DNA from: Ostrinia nubilalis
Taxonomy: Eukaryota; Arthropoda; Insecta; Lepidoptera; Crambidae
Reading direction: 5' to 3'
DNA: 64,000 nt
NCBI RefSeq assembly: GCF_963855985.1
Contig: NC_087100.1
Coordinates: forward strand, 6,979,001 to 7,043,000
The position numbers and the translations under genes were made by a program. Each line of letters begins with the position of its first letter. Position 1 is the stretch's first letter. Under the pieces are notes generated by a model. It was not told where the DNA came from. It saw nothing but the letters and a program-made list of their open reading frames with translations, and did no database searches. Shown here piece by piece: positions 38,201 through 53,200 of the stretch.

Positions 38201-41200
38201 ATCCATTATCAGACAGAGCTAAGAAATAAATAAATATTATTATTATTTAACAAATAACTAAAATAAATTCATCTTACTATCTTTCTTCTTACAAGTCTTA
38301 CTAATATTATAAATACGAAAGTTTGTATGGATGTTTCGATGTTTGTTACTCTTTCACGCAAAAACTACTGAACAAATTTTGATGAAGCTTTACAGTACAG
38401 TACAGCAGTACTAGGCAGTTTGTGTTCAACTATCACTCGGGTCGGACGTTCCTATCGCAAGACCGTTGGTTCACTCAGTTCCGATACGACTCTAGTGCTG
38501 TGTGTAATTATTCTCGTGAATACACTAAGTTTATTAATTTCTATGAGTGGATTTCATTTTGCCTGAGAACTACGTCATGAACCCTTAACCAGAAGACCCT
38601 GTCGCCAGCGACAGCTATGCTCATCCATCCCTGGCGTCGACCAGAATAACAATATATTTATGACGATCTGTAGCAAACTAAATTTCACGCGAGTAAAGCC
38701 GCGGGCAATACTACATATTCCATACTAGCTTTTTGCCCGCGACTTTTTCCGCGAAGAAGTGGAAACTGGTTCTAATAAAACTAAATTATTCTAAGAAATT
38801 ATTAATTTTGTTATATGATAATATTTTTTAATATAAAACCTACAAATTATTAGGTATGTTTAAATATCTGAATACTTACAAAATTATGATATCTTTCTAC
38901 AACAAAATTGAAACATTTCCTTCGGGTGCTAAAATCACCAGGCTATTGTGTGCACACTCTGGAGCATACAACTTACAACTGGCCATCGGAGAAGCATAGA
39001 TTTCCCTTAAGTCTACTCCCGCTACCACATGGAACTCCGCTAAAACTCGTGAGCCAACACTTGTTTTTGTATCGAAAATTAGTATGAGCAGCGCACGCGG
39101 TTGCCCGTTGCAGGCTCTATGCAACCACGCTATTTTAAACCGTGGCCCTAAGCATGAGATGGGAAACTGCACTCTCTAGAATTCTCTTGAATTTGATGGT
39201 GTTAGGGGAATTCTAGGAATGAATACAGACTTTCCAATGGAATCTCCTCATCAATATTGAAACATTGCAACTTGCAATGCAATGTTTCGTTTTCATTTGT
39301 TGCATTATTGACTATTTCTTGATTTTTCAAACACGTGTCAAAATAAAAAAAATAATTTAAATCAAAAGCACTAAGGAATATTTAATTGATATCAACTTCG
39401 AAGCAAGCACAGATCACAGAAACTAAAGGGAAATGTGATAAGGGGGCGGAGCCGGTGTCGCAACAATATGCCCAAAAACAGAACATATTGCTTGTGATAG
39501 CAATGATGACAGCAGCGACGTTATAATGTAAACAGTTTACATTGCTTGCATACTACTAAAGATTATTCGAACGTTGAATACTGATACCGCAGTGGATAAT
39601 GAGCACATATTTTGATTTCTTTGACACTGAGTTTCGAACTCAGCGCATTACTTAGCATCTTTCTATATCTCTATGGAAGCAAGTTATCTTCAAAATAACA
39701 TTCTACACCTTTTTAACCAAATACGAAGCACGTCATCTATCAATAGGGAATATATTTTAGAAGTTAATAAATTATGCATAAAATAACACTTTAGTTAAAT
39801 CATAGAATTTCTAAAAACTAGTACTGAAATCGTACTGGAAACAATAAAAAAATATTAATATGTTATCTAATTTATTTATTAAACGACCAATTATCGAAGA
39901 TTTTGGAGTAAAGTTTTTGAAAATATTTTATAGCCAACATAGGAAACATTTAGTGAAAGAATTCCTTTTCGGAGCCTATTGCCTTCAAACAAACAAATAA
40001 TCAAATCTTTCCTCTTTTATTACTATTGATTTAACAACAAAACTTCCCTCTCGAAACAAAACGGTTCTTTTTCTTCTTCACGAAACAAAACTCAAAGCGG
40101 ATAAATAAATAAACAAATCTTTGGACAATTTCACAATGCCATCTAGTCCCAAAATAAGCAACTAATATGCTTGTGTTAAGGGTGCTAGCTTAATGGATAT
40201 ACTATGTACTTACAACCTTTTTTATAATTTATTTATTAAATTAAATTCATACATAAATACATAGTTACTCCCAGTCCCGTCAAAGAAATTAAATTTCATC
40301 ATTTCAATTTCTGCTCGGCCGGGAATCGAACCCGGGACCTCTCGGCATATTAGTCCGTTTCGAACCACCAAACGGCCGACTCAAAACGGACCTCCCGGCA
40401 TAGTATCAAAAGTATTTGGTCGCCGTATAAATCTCCGCTTCATGACACGAACACACGTAAACGTCATGGCGGGAAAAATGACACAGGTCCTGCCTTGACG
40501 GGCGCTCGCGCCGTACTAATCAATGTCGGCTTCCGCATTGTAATTTATACTGATATTCACATCAATATTTTGACAAAGTAGTTACTAATATTTAAACAAT
40601 AACTGTGGAAATCAATTCTCCAATGAATATTCTTTATTTTGGGATACTTTTATTGCTGTTATTGCTGTGTATTAAAACCAAAAATCACGATCAAAATGTG
40701 ACGTAAATCTTAAAAATTTGCCAAAATATTTTTAGATTTTACTCAATAATGGTAATGAAATTCAAGAATCCGTTTGATTATTGGACTACAAGAATATATG
40801 TCCGATGATTTCTATATATTTTTAAGCTTATTATACGAGCATAAATAATAGATACAGGACTTTGAAATTGAGTCTGCGGCAATTTTTCCGTAAAATGGTT
40901 GTGGGAGATGGGGCACTGAGAATTAATCAAAAGAGTTTTAGTAAATCCGTTACATTATTGGTCAACAACAAGGATTGAACTATCTTTCGCAGTAATTAAA
41001 TAATCTCTGGGTGTTGCTTAAGATAGTAATTCATGCTTCCAAAATCTTAGAAATTTGCACGAAAATGTAAAATGGCTCTTAACGCTGTACGTTCGATTTG
41101 CTGTTTCACTTAACCGCTTGAGTCCCAGACGGCATTCATTAATGTCATAACAATTGATTATCTATTGTGTCTAGATTCGCGGGCCTTGAAGGATTAAGTA

Positions 41201-44200
41201 AGTATCGTTTGTGAAAGCGGGCGATAGACTAAGACGAATTCACAATCTTTATAGTGTGGTTAACATAACATGCTGTTCTAAAAGTATCTAGTGCTGTCTA
41301 CACACCAAAGCCGCCGACATGAGTCATCGACTTTGGACATTATTGTCATAAGCCATAGTCATAGAAAGTACTTACAAATCGTCTACATGATTCTTTTAAA
41401 GCTGCCGACACCAAGACGCCGGGTTGTCGGCGGGCTTGGTGTGTAAAGTCTTTAAGAATAACCCCAAAAACAAATATTGTTAAGTCAAAACTCCAATTCG
41501 GAGGAACTAACTAAGCTACACCACCTAACTATGATCGTAACTATAAGATACTCGGTGATTTTTGTATGGAGATTGACAGATTTTTGACGTTTGTTAAAAT
41601 TAAAGTAAGATGTTGCAACCTAGCCTAAGAATGTTACGGAAATAATACATTCCGGTTAAAAGCTTTTCAGAGAGATCCTTTATGTTTTGTTAACGAGGTC
41701 TGTTTATTTCGTCTTAACTTCTTACGCGTTAATTGTTATAAAATGGAAATGGATTTTCTCATACAAGGAAAACATATTTCCCCGAGAAAATTCTTAATTA
41801 TTTTGTTCTATCTCCAGGCATTTCCGGAATAAATAAGTTTTTCCTGAAACATTAAAGGTTCGGACAAACCAACGCGATCACACGCGATCAACCGGCGTGC
41901 AGCGATGGCGATCAATGCATTTAGGTCTGGTCGCCATCGCTGCACGCCGGCTGATCGCGGTGTGATCGCGTTAGTTTGGCCGAACCCTTAGGCTTGCAAT
42001 AATTAAACTGAACATCTTTTCGTCCAAAATACCCCAGTGCCTGAAGACGAAAGTCTACAACCAATGTGTGTTACCTGTGATGACTTATGGCTCGGAAACG
42101 TGGCCCCTCACTATAGGCCTTATACAGAAGCTCAAAGTTGCACAGCGTGCTATGGAGAGGGCTATGCTCGGTGTTTCTTTACGAGATCGAATCAGAAATG
42201 AGGAGATCCGTAAACGAACTAAAGTCGCTGACATAGCCCGACGGATCAGCAAGCTGAAGTGGCAGTGGGCTGGGCACATAGTACGCAGAACTGACGGCCG
42301 ATGGGGCAACAAGGTTCTGGAATGGAGGCCACGTACCGGAAAACGCAGCGTGGGACGTCCACACACAAGGTGGACCGACGACCTGATAAAGGTAGCGGGA
42401 AGGCGCTGGATGCAGGCCGCTACCAACCGTGTGATGTGGAAGTCATTGGGGGAGGCCTATGTTCAGCAGTGGACGTCCTGTGGCTGAAATGATGATGATG
42501 ATAATAAATAATGAAACTTGATTATTCGATTAAGGAAGGATTTTTCTCGGTATTAAGTCTTCTCTGAATTATTTATCAATTATGTGAGCCATCACAGAGA
42601 CGGTCTTTCAAATACCGTGGTATTTACTGATTGTATAATCTAATTTTCTGTCCCTTTTGACGAAAGCCCGGGATTTACACATTTGTGAATAATAATTCTG
42701 GCATGACATTTTAGATACTGATAGATAAATCGTTTATTTACACATTATAGCTTTTTCCTGTGGCTTCGCCCGTGTGAAACAGAAAAACTATTTCAAGAAC
42801 CGGGATAAAACTATCCTATGTCCTTCCCCGGGACTCAAACTATCCACAGATCATCATATCAGATCAGTGATTTAGGCATTCAATCGTAACAGACAGTTTG
42901 AGTTACTTTCGGATTTATAATATTGTAGGGATTGAGTATACCCACTCTCTTCTACAGACTAAAATATTCTCCCCAAATCCATCTCTAAACTGAACCTAAA
43001 AGTGTGAAAAGGCTAACAGCCAATAACGAGTTGCGAACTTCTGCTAGACGGCCCGGCAAGTTTGGCGCACTTGCGATGAGTTCGCTGAACGAAATATCAC
43101 TTGCGAACTGTGCTCTATGATTACTGTGATGGATTTGTGATCTATGGCGTTTGAAAATACCAACAGCCGTTATTTTTGCTGTTTATTAAGGTTAATTATG
43201 ATATCACAGCCAAATACTGAACTATCGTGATAATATTACTTATATTAATCCAACTAAAAACTTTTTCGTGTAAAATGTTTCCAGGAAGAGACCATACAAA
43301 GGCTCACATTCTGAAAAAGTTATTCATATCTCACGAAAAACCAACCAAGCTACCACCTATGCTCTGTGCTTGTAACTTTACTAGCCCTAACTAAACAGAC
43401 TATTCTGTTTCTGACTATTTGGTTCTGGTACGCTTTAGACAAATTAAGTAGAACGTTCGTTTTATTTGTTACTACTGCTCTAGTAGTAATAAATAAAATG
43501 TAATAAAGAAAAGTCGAGTCGTGAACGAAGTGCAAAAATAATATGAAATCCACTATAATCGTAATATTTTATATTTCAAATAAGATCGACTCAAGCATTT
43601 CATAAAGCGACGCAAAATTTTTCTCTTCACTTCTATTTTATTACAAGTGCTTTCTTTATACGTACGTATTATTTTTCCAATAAACCGAGTGTTAGAATTT
43701 CGATTGGTCTACATACTTTCAGCTAAGATCAAACGATCGCAAGAATTCCAAAATTACTCGCCCTAAATATTTGACTACATCACGAGTTAACATATTTTCC
43801 AGCTTATGAGCAGAAAACGAGTAAATACCAATTTTTCATAAGCCCGCAAATTGAATTCGCTTCAAAGACTCCGCTTCAAAAGGGCTCCTTGATACATTTG
43901 TTTATTAATGTTTACATTGAAGATTAACTTCGGATTATGTAAACTTTATTCTCATTAAAAGTATTTGCAACATGATACTGGCTATAATTTTTTTATAAAA
44001 AGTACAACATTTTCTCTATGTTATATGTACAGAAGACTGCACATTCTTCTTAAACTAAATAGGGTCCGTTTATATACACCTGGACATTTGAAGGCAAAAC
44101 CTCAACGAGCAATTACAGTTTCTTTGTAACTTTGTTTCAATTATGACAAAGTATACTAATGTACTCATTTCATTGTAAAGTTTATGCTAATTTTATGACT

Positions 44201-47200
44201 TAGTTCGTTACTCATTCATTCATACTAATACACTATAGAAAACGTTCTTTAGAGGTAACAACCAAAATTACGCCATATCATTGGCTGACTCTTCATAAAG
44301 GCTTAAAGTTTATTCGATATCTATCTATCTATATCTATGAAAGCGAAATGTCACTGGCTAACTCATCACTAAATCTCAGAAACTACAAAATTTTTTACGC
44401 GATTTTGCAAAATTCAACCCCTAATTCAACGGGATCCACGCGAACGAAGTCGCGGGCGGCCGCTAGTATTTTATAAAACTTCTTCTCCAGTACTTGTTAT
44501 TCTTCGCAACAAACAAATTACAGGGCTAGTGTAATAAAGTCGGGTGTCGTGGGGAGGCTGACGCATAAGGCGAGGAATTAAAAAAGTTTCGCCGATCCGT
44601 TGACATAAAATTCAGGTTTACGAGAGGCGCATAAACAAAATACGAACGATATACTTAGCTGTGCTAGTTTGACGTACTTTGGTGGGATCTCATTTGCAAC
44701 ATAAGGTCGGAAATCTCTTGGTTTAGACGCTGTTTATCGATCAATTTTACTCGATAAATCACAGATGAATATACATTTTCAGTATCAACGCTACATTAAA
44801 ATGAAAATCATGAAGTGAAAATGGTATTCTATAAACCAAAAAGATTCAGCGCCGTGTCTGATTACTTTTTGGGGTTATTTAATCGTCATTAGTAACAAAA
44901 TGAACTTAACGCATTACCACATTATTTTCTATTTTGTGCTGATTTATTACATAACCTAAGCCTACTACCCGATTTAATTTGACACCTGGCAAACAAGTAC
45001 GCTAAAGCACACAAGGATCTGTGTACCGTAGGCATACGGCCTAGTGGTCGGCCACTAGGTGCAAACTTAATTTAACAAGTACCTAGTACTTCTTTCAGCT
45101 TAAATAAAACTACTTGATGGTTTATGTCCCTGCAGATTACTTATAGACTTTTTGTTGGCTGATAGTCGCCTACTATGCCGAGAGGTCCCGGGTTCGATTC
45201 CCGGCCGGGCAGAAATTGAAATGATGAATTTTAATTTCTGTGACGGGTCTGGGTGTGACTATGTATAATATTTATGTATTTAAAAAAAAAAAGTATATAA
45301 GTAGTATATCCGTTAAGCTAGCACCCATAACACAAGCATTAAGTTGCTTACTTTGGGGCTAGCTGGCGCTGTGTGAAATTGTCCAAAGATTTATTATATT
45401 ATATTATTATTATAGTTTAATCGGGCTGTTAATCCGTTTGAACAAGTATGAAATTAATACACACTACACCGATTTGGTATCGACCGATTCCGCATAATGT
45501 TAGAAGCGAGGACTCGAAGGCTGGGTTGCACCATCTTACTTTGACTAAAACAAACGTCAAACATCTGTCAAACTCCACAACCGGTTTATTTTTGTATGGA
45601 GTTTGACAGATTTTTGGACGTAAGTATAAGATGTTACAACCCAGCCTAAGCATAATATTGCGGTGCGTTCATTGTGTATAACTATAAAGTTAACTTTAAC
45701 ATTATTCTAAGCCTTACCTTAAAAATCTGAGGTTTCCTAGGCTCAGTGCCGACATCAACAGCGTACACGTTGCCAGAAGACAGTCCTGGCATGATGAGGA
45801 GGTTCCTCTTCAAGTCCTTGTTGTCATGGCAACTAGAGCAGACGTTCCACCCGCTGTGGTGGAGCTCGTCTCCAGCTCTCCCAGTGTAGGTGCGGTGGAT
45901 GACCTGTTCAGATAGACCATATTGTACATAGACGATGTATCTAACTAAATATATCTCATCATAGTTCATCAGCTGTGACCTCCGTTGTTATAATTTATAC
46001 GAAGAAAAAGATTATTAAAATAAAAATTATATCAAAAATTAGTATCGCTGTTTTGAAATAAATAGACCCGATAGTAAGAAAATTGAATTGACAGAATTAG
46101 ATTAGCTCAATATTATATTGTTATTAAAAAAACTGAATTATAATTAAAGATAACATTTCGAAGTTAAATAAGTATAGGTACCTATCAAATTTGTTATGTA
46201 AACACATACCTACCTGTACTAAAACACCGTAAAAAGATAAAGTTGTTTGTAAGTAGCTAAGCAGTTAAATGTGTTTGTATAAGGAAATCCCTAAAAACAC
46301 TGATCCTATTCTGAAAACTCTCGCTTCTTCGTTTCTGGGAATCAGAATGTTTCCTTTTGAAAAAATACACTTCCCTATTTAGTATGTTCTGTAGATAAAC
46401 GATATTTAGTCTTTTCGAGATCAACATTGAAATCTAGAAAAACTGGTATCTCACAAATATTGAATTTTCGTAATGTCAGTAGTGGGAGATAAAAGCGATG
46501 CCGTAACTTATTTGGTACAGTGAACAGCGCAGACTATTTATTTTTGTTGCAAAATGGGACCTATTCCGACGACATAAGATGCTACAGTGTTTAGCTTAGT
46601 GTGCTGTCGTCTGTACCACGAGTAACGAATAAGAAAGAAGTAAGTAGTACTCCCAACAATAAATGTTATATTATTCATCAAGTCGATCAAATGTGACTTG
46701 TGATTCAAGAATTTCCTTGAAAAACACATTATGCCTACATAAAAATTATGAATAGTTTACACGAAAAGCTATCACATTACATTTTGTCAATAATAATTTT
46801 TTTAAGCTGTGTCTAAAATTTCTCGTATTTTGATTTCGATTAAGTACTGGTCTCATTTCAAAAATTCCTATATTCATTAGGTACCTACTCATTCATAATA
46901 TCTTAGTAACTACATACCATAAGAAAATGTTCCATTATTCAGGAGCATTATCATCCTGAGTTTTGAATCAAACCTAACATTTTAAAGTTATAGTTGTCGT
47001 CAGATCAAACTGTACATTTTTATGCCAACTCTCCCATAATACAACTAAATAAGGCCACGATATTTAACGTGATATGCCGTACAATTTGTCTGAACGCAAT
47101 TTGCGCTATATCCGTATTAGCAAATAAAAACCAGGGTCCGGCATTTAGCGTCGCCGGGAGGCAATAACGTCGCGGTAATCCTGCAGGATCTGGGACGCGT

Positions 47201-50200
47201 ATTATTGCGTACTTTGCCATTGCAGCGCCGTTCAACTAAATTAACAGGCGTATGCAATTCGTCTCGGGGATTTTGCGACTGTCTAGGGATTTGGGAGACT
47301 GGCGATGGTGTATAAATGGCTGGATATTGTCTGATAAAGGAATTATGTGGTTAGTATACTTTAAATAAGTTTTGTACTATAACAGAGCCACTGTAACTGC
47401 AGCGCTTTGATGTCGATCAGTAAAATGCCCGGTTTCCACCAAAGCGAAGTAGAGAAATGTTTAAATGAATCATAATTCGTTATTTCCGCATCACCTCTCC
47501 TATTAGCTTCGGTTCGGAAATCTGACTTTTTATTCAAACACATCTCTTCTCTTCTCTGCATTGGTATAAAACGGACCAAAAGGTATGTAACGACGCGCTC
47601 GATCCATGGGTGACCATTTCGAACATAAAAAAGCATTCATCGCAAGAAAGTATCAGTCACCAAGCGTAGCCTCAGGGCGGTTTCATAACATCTGACAGCA
47701 AGGTTACTTTACACCTTGGCCTGATTCACCCCACAGTGGGGTGAGGTTTGTGCCCTGCAGTGGGACGTAAATGGGTTTATTTTCCTATTTTTACCTCATC
47801 TCCTTTTCAAAGAAATATTGCGGCATTTTCTGTAGTAATAGGTGTTACTCGTATTTTGCAACAAAAATATCCTAGTATAGTTTGACCATTTGATGTGCTG
47901 TCCTTTATACCTTAAAAGACGCAGTTATAACATGTTTTCTTCTCTTAGGCTCGGTTGCACCATCTTACTTTAACTTTAAAAACGTCAAAAATCTGTCAAA
48001 CTCCATACAAAAAACACCAGTTATCGATATTGTTACGGACTACGGTCAAAGTTAGGTGGTGCAACGCAGCCTTACTTGCCAAGTTTGTTCGGATAAAGTA
48101 TTGCCGTGTCCTAATATATTGCTGTCAAGCTACGACCTATCCAATATCGATATCGACACTAACCTGGCTGTAAGTCGGCGACTTAGGGTCCACGTCGACG
48201 GTGGCCAGATAGTCTTGCTTGCTCTGGTCTGGCTGCACGCAGATCACGTACAGAAGTTGTTCCCTCGGCCCGTTCTTGAAGGCGTCCAGCGGCGACGCGT
48301 AACCAGGGCCCTCGCCTGCCAATAACGAATTAATGTGAAATAGTTTTAATTTTCTTAGTTTTTCAATTAGAGACGGCGCATCACTATTCTAGTCTGATAG
48401 TTTCAGTATTGCGTTTTCTGTGAAGTTGGAAATAGGGTTTCGCTAGTTAATTGCGTTTTTGCTGTTAATAGAGAGATAAATCCATTAAAACTTGTAACTA
48501 TTGTTTGTTTATAGAATAGATTCGAAGGATGATTAAATTTTTATATTGATGATTGGATAATAAATACGATGACTTACGCACAAAATTCAAACGAATGGAC
48601 AACACCCATGAGTCTCATGACGTATTCGTTAGAAAATTGTATAACTAAAATGTTTTAACACAGAGTTTTTATACCGACATCATAGAAAATTGACTAAAAA
48701 AATGTATTGCCAACCTTAAAACAAAACTAACACACGCCAATGGTGTCCCACAACTCTCAATATAAATTTATACAACCCAAACATTTTCATCCGAATCAAA
48801 TCGCGTCGAAACGTTCAGAAACAATAATCCGTAATTTCATTTTCCTATTTTCGTCCGGGAACAAATTTTTGCGCGAAAATAAATTTGCCCAGGGAAAGGT
48901 CTGTCAGTTCCAATAAATCGTCGATAGGCATCAAAACATTATTATCCGTTGCACAAGGGTGGGGTAGCAAACACGACAACCCTCACAATTTAGTAATCAC
49001 GTCAGGTAATGCCTGCATATAAATTACTCCTTTGTGCCGGATAATCCCATCAATGGGCATTGTTTGTGGGAGTTCCTTCGCTAGGGCTTTGTGGATAATT
49101 GCGTGTCATTCATAAAGCTGGGAAATTGATTTTTGGACTTATTTGGCGCTACATTTTTACATTTCCACCATCGGATTACTGACCAGTGACCATGACTGTT
49201 TTATAGGTATGTATTGCATACATACGTTCCATAAAAATTATACTTTTAAATACGTGATAGTAATTGTATTTTGCTTTTCATCGTGGTAGAAAGAAATCAT
49301 GATTTGAACATGATCATTATGAAGTCGCCAAATCCAGTGTAGTTTTTGCGCAAGGGATCATTGGTACCTACTTAACTTTCAATTTAAGCAGAATGGTAAA
49401 AATGAAAAATAAAAGCAAACTTTTATTTATATCGTATTTGTGTTCGTATCGACATAATGTGTAATTCGTTAAAACCCTTTAGTGATCATGAAGTAAATAA
49501 AAGCTTCCAAATCACCAGATCGTTGACTGAATTTGAGTTATAATTCCATTTCGTTTGACAAATAAGGACGCGTTTTAGTAAAAAGTGTGAATCATGAATA
49601 TAAATAAGTAAACTTTGTTAGGCAAAAAGGTACTGGCTTTCAGATAAATTATGTGTACACAGATAAAATCAGTTTCAAAAGGCACGAGGATGTTCCCTCA
49701 AAAAAACTTGTTAACTCCATCGCGATTAATATTCTGACAACTGCTCCAAGAGAATTTTCTTTGAGAACTTTTATCTAAACACTAAGATTAAAGCCGGGGG
49801 TTCGTTTGAGGGACTCGTTTGAGCCTTTGAAGTCACGCCCCGGGCTCGAATGATAAATTGCAGTTGGCTTGATGTGTCTGACACTTTTTAGAGGTCTGCA
49901 ACTTCAGGTGGGGAAAAAAGGCGATTGTCATTTGTCATTGTTGAGGTGAAGGGCAAATGCGCAATCTATTTTGATAATATTATAAATGAGGTAGGAGGAG
50001 GAGCTCTGTCTTTTACTATGGTATGTTTTAAAAACATACAAAACATTTTGATGACGATTGACCATGTCGGAAATCGCAGGCTTAAAAGCTACAAAGCATC
50101 GTAAACTTTAGGGGGGTAAAATGGGGGTAGAAAGATTCTATGGGAATTGAATTAGTGATTAGTCTTAGAAAGTCTTAGAAACTTAGTTTAAAAATATTCC

Positions 50201-53200
50201 GAGAGCTAAGCCGCAAGTAGAGGCTAGTTGCACAAAAGATAAAGACTCCTTAAATAATACGCGATATCTGTATGTCTTCTCTTAGATACCTAAATTATCT
50301 CCTACAGATAAGATTTCTGTCAAGAGCAAAAATCTGAACAATATGACTTCTACTGATACGATATTTCATCAATAAAAAACAAGCAACGCAGAAAAGAAAA
50401 CGGAAAGCATGTGCTTTGACAAATAATATCAGAAAAGGAAAAAGAAAATGTTATTAGTGCGGAACCCATCACACAAATCCGGGTCGCGCTAAGCCAACTT
50501 TTTTACTGTGACCTTTTGCTGGCTCCTTTATTTCGCTTATCATATGACACGGATGAATAACTTTCTTACAGCTGACAAATAAGTGTAAAGGGGTGTCATA
50601 TTGGGACGGGTTTGCAAGATAAAAACCGTAATGCAGCGTGGGTGAATATTGTAAAGAAACGGCGAGAAAAATGTGCCCGCAAAAATTTTCCCCGTGTTTC
50701 GTTTTTGCGTGTAAAAAATCCGAGTTTATTGAGTGATAAAGTCATGTTTTACTCGTGAAATGAAAATGTTCTTAGTTATTTTACTATAAACATAAAAACA
50801 TGAAAATAATAGTCATAGTCAGGTCACCATTACCTACCTAAAAGTCTTATGTTGGGTATTACTTAAAATCCAGTGTTAAGTATGTTCCTATGACCTATGT
50901 ATACAGGGTGTTAGGTAAATGGGTATAAAAGCCGACACTAGCTCATGTTAACGTGGGCATATAAATGGTATGGTGAAGTCAGAAATTAGATATTATCATC
51001 ATTTTATTCTTTTAAATTGTCATACAAAATAAATTGTATGAAATCCGATTTGTATGAAAATTAAAATTTGTTAGGTAATTAAAATTAAGATATCAATTTT
51101 CTGACTTCACCACACCATTTATATGCCCATGTTAACATGGGCTAGTGTCGGCTCATATACCCATTTACCTAACACCCTGTATTTCCCAGGCGGACTGGGG
51201 GCGTCCATAAATTACGTGAGACAATTTTGGCTATTTTTCAACCCCCCCGCCCCCCTTGGTGAGATTTGGTGAGATTTTGCCTGACCCCCTCCCCCACCCC
51301 CAAATCTCACGTGATATTAAAAAAAATCCGAAATTTAATAATTTTGAAGTAATATAACTGAGAAACATTTTTTTTGTGTGCTTTAACGTTGTCGCTAACG
51401 AGTGCATCAAAAAGATCTATAAAGTTAAAGATTTTAGTTCTTGAAAGTATTTGCTAGGGACGCTGTAATCATCATACATTTAATGTATGTAATTTTTTAC
51501 GCAGTCGCTAGCGGATGACGATTGTGTAAAGTCGCACTAAGCCCACTGATTACGAATAGATCCAGAAAAACACGTGTAGTGTTAGTACTAGGGTCACATT
51601 GTTTTTTTACAGAAGTACCTAGTCTAATTGTTCTTTTCTACAAAATCACTAATAATGTAGCAAAATAGATTTTGATAAAAAAGAACTTGTTTTATAATTT
51701 TCTTAATTTCGTCATTTATTCTGCATTTTAGTATTCACACATGCAGACGGAAGCATTTTTAGTTTTATTTGTTTAGACTGCATAGAATAAAATGACATTA
51801 TCATCATACAAATATCATTTTTTACTCCTGACAAGGAACCCTTAATATAGTTTCGATATGTCTGGCTGTCTGTCTGTCCGAGTTTTTGCTTGGAAACTAT
51901 TGGCACTAGGGAGCTGTAATTTTGTAGAGGTATGTATATTAATCACGCCGACAAAACGGTAGAATAAAATTTTGAAAAAAAAAATTTTTTTTTTAGGGTA
52001 GCTAGCTCCCCTAGATGTAAAGTGGGGATGATTTTTTTTTCGTCTTCTACCCCATCGTGTGGGGTATCGTTGGATAGGTCTTTTAAAATGGCTTAGGGTT
52101 TTCTAAGAGCATTTTTCGATTTAGGGATCCGTTTGCAAAATATTAAAGTTTAAAGTGCAAATTTTTGTCCGAGTAGGGCGTCCCCCCCGCTAAAAACTAA
52201 ACTGTTGGCTTGATAAATCTGGAAAAATTCAAGATTATAGTGCTTTTTATGAAATTTCAAGGAAAACTATAGCGGTTAAGATAGATCAGTTAGTTCAAGA
52301 CTAATAGTCGTTTTACTCATGTATTATAAAATTTCATACCTAATAAAAATTCCTTAGAAGAAAATATTAAAAGTGACTTTAGATGAAGTAATTGCTTACT
52401 TCTGAAATATATTGTGATAACGACGGACAACTACGGAAACCTACACTGCGCGTGGCACGACACGCACTTGGCCAATTTTTTTACTTAAGATTTAACCCAG
52501 TTTTCTGGCAAACTCTATTTCTCTATTTCTTATGGAAAAAAATACGTGATATTTCCCGAGACCCCCCCTCTCCCCCACGTGAGATTTGGTGAGGTTTTTG
52601 TTGACCCCCTCCCCCCCCTAAAAGCCTCACGTAATTTATGGACGCCCCCTAACCAGTACTTGATTGGAATACATAACAAGCAAAACTTCACGGACGTGAC
52701 AAATTTTTTGAACAATACAATTTCAATGTCACAATATAATCAAAATTAAAAAATGTTACAATCACTGAAGCTAAAATAATAACAATCTTATTTAACCCTT
52801 AAGTAACATCCTTATTTTTGGTTACACTTAGAACACCCTGGGGTAAAAAAATACCCCAAACGGAAATTGAAAAATTTTAAGTAAATATTTAAAATCAATT
52901 TAATTTGTGATTCACAGTGTATTAATGGACTCACTAAATTATACTATTGTTTTAAAAGAACGTCTATCTAGCGTAAAGAAACATCTTAAATCAATCATAA
53001 CAAAAAACAAAGATTTTTTCATTGGCAACTAATAGTCTCCACAATGGTCTTCTAGAAAAATCTTGGAAAGTTATTGTGGGAACCAAAAACATACACTAAT
53101 CGGACATTGAATAGATGTTTTATACATATTTTAAACACAAAATGAAATAAAACGAAAATTTCTGGCTTTATAATAAAGAAAAATAAAAAAACTATTTTTT

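Noticed and set aside
38395..38640. Possible solo LTR inside the degraded Helitron
   Set aside because: No TG...CA ends, primer site or duplication could be recognised.
40300..40385. Possible tRNA gene
   Set aside because: Has a B box but the acceptor stem and anticodon loop do not fold as a tRNA; the attached body and tail show it is a SINE.
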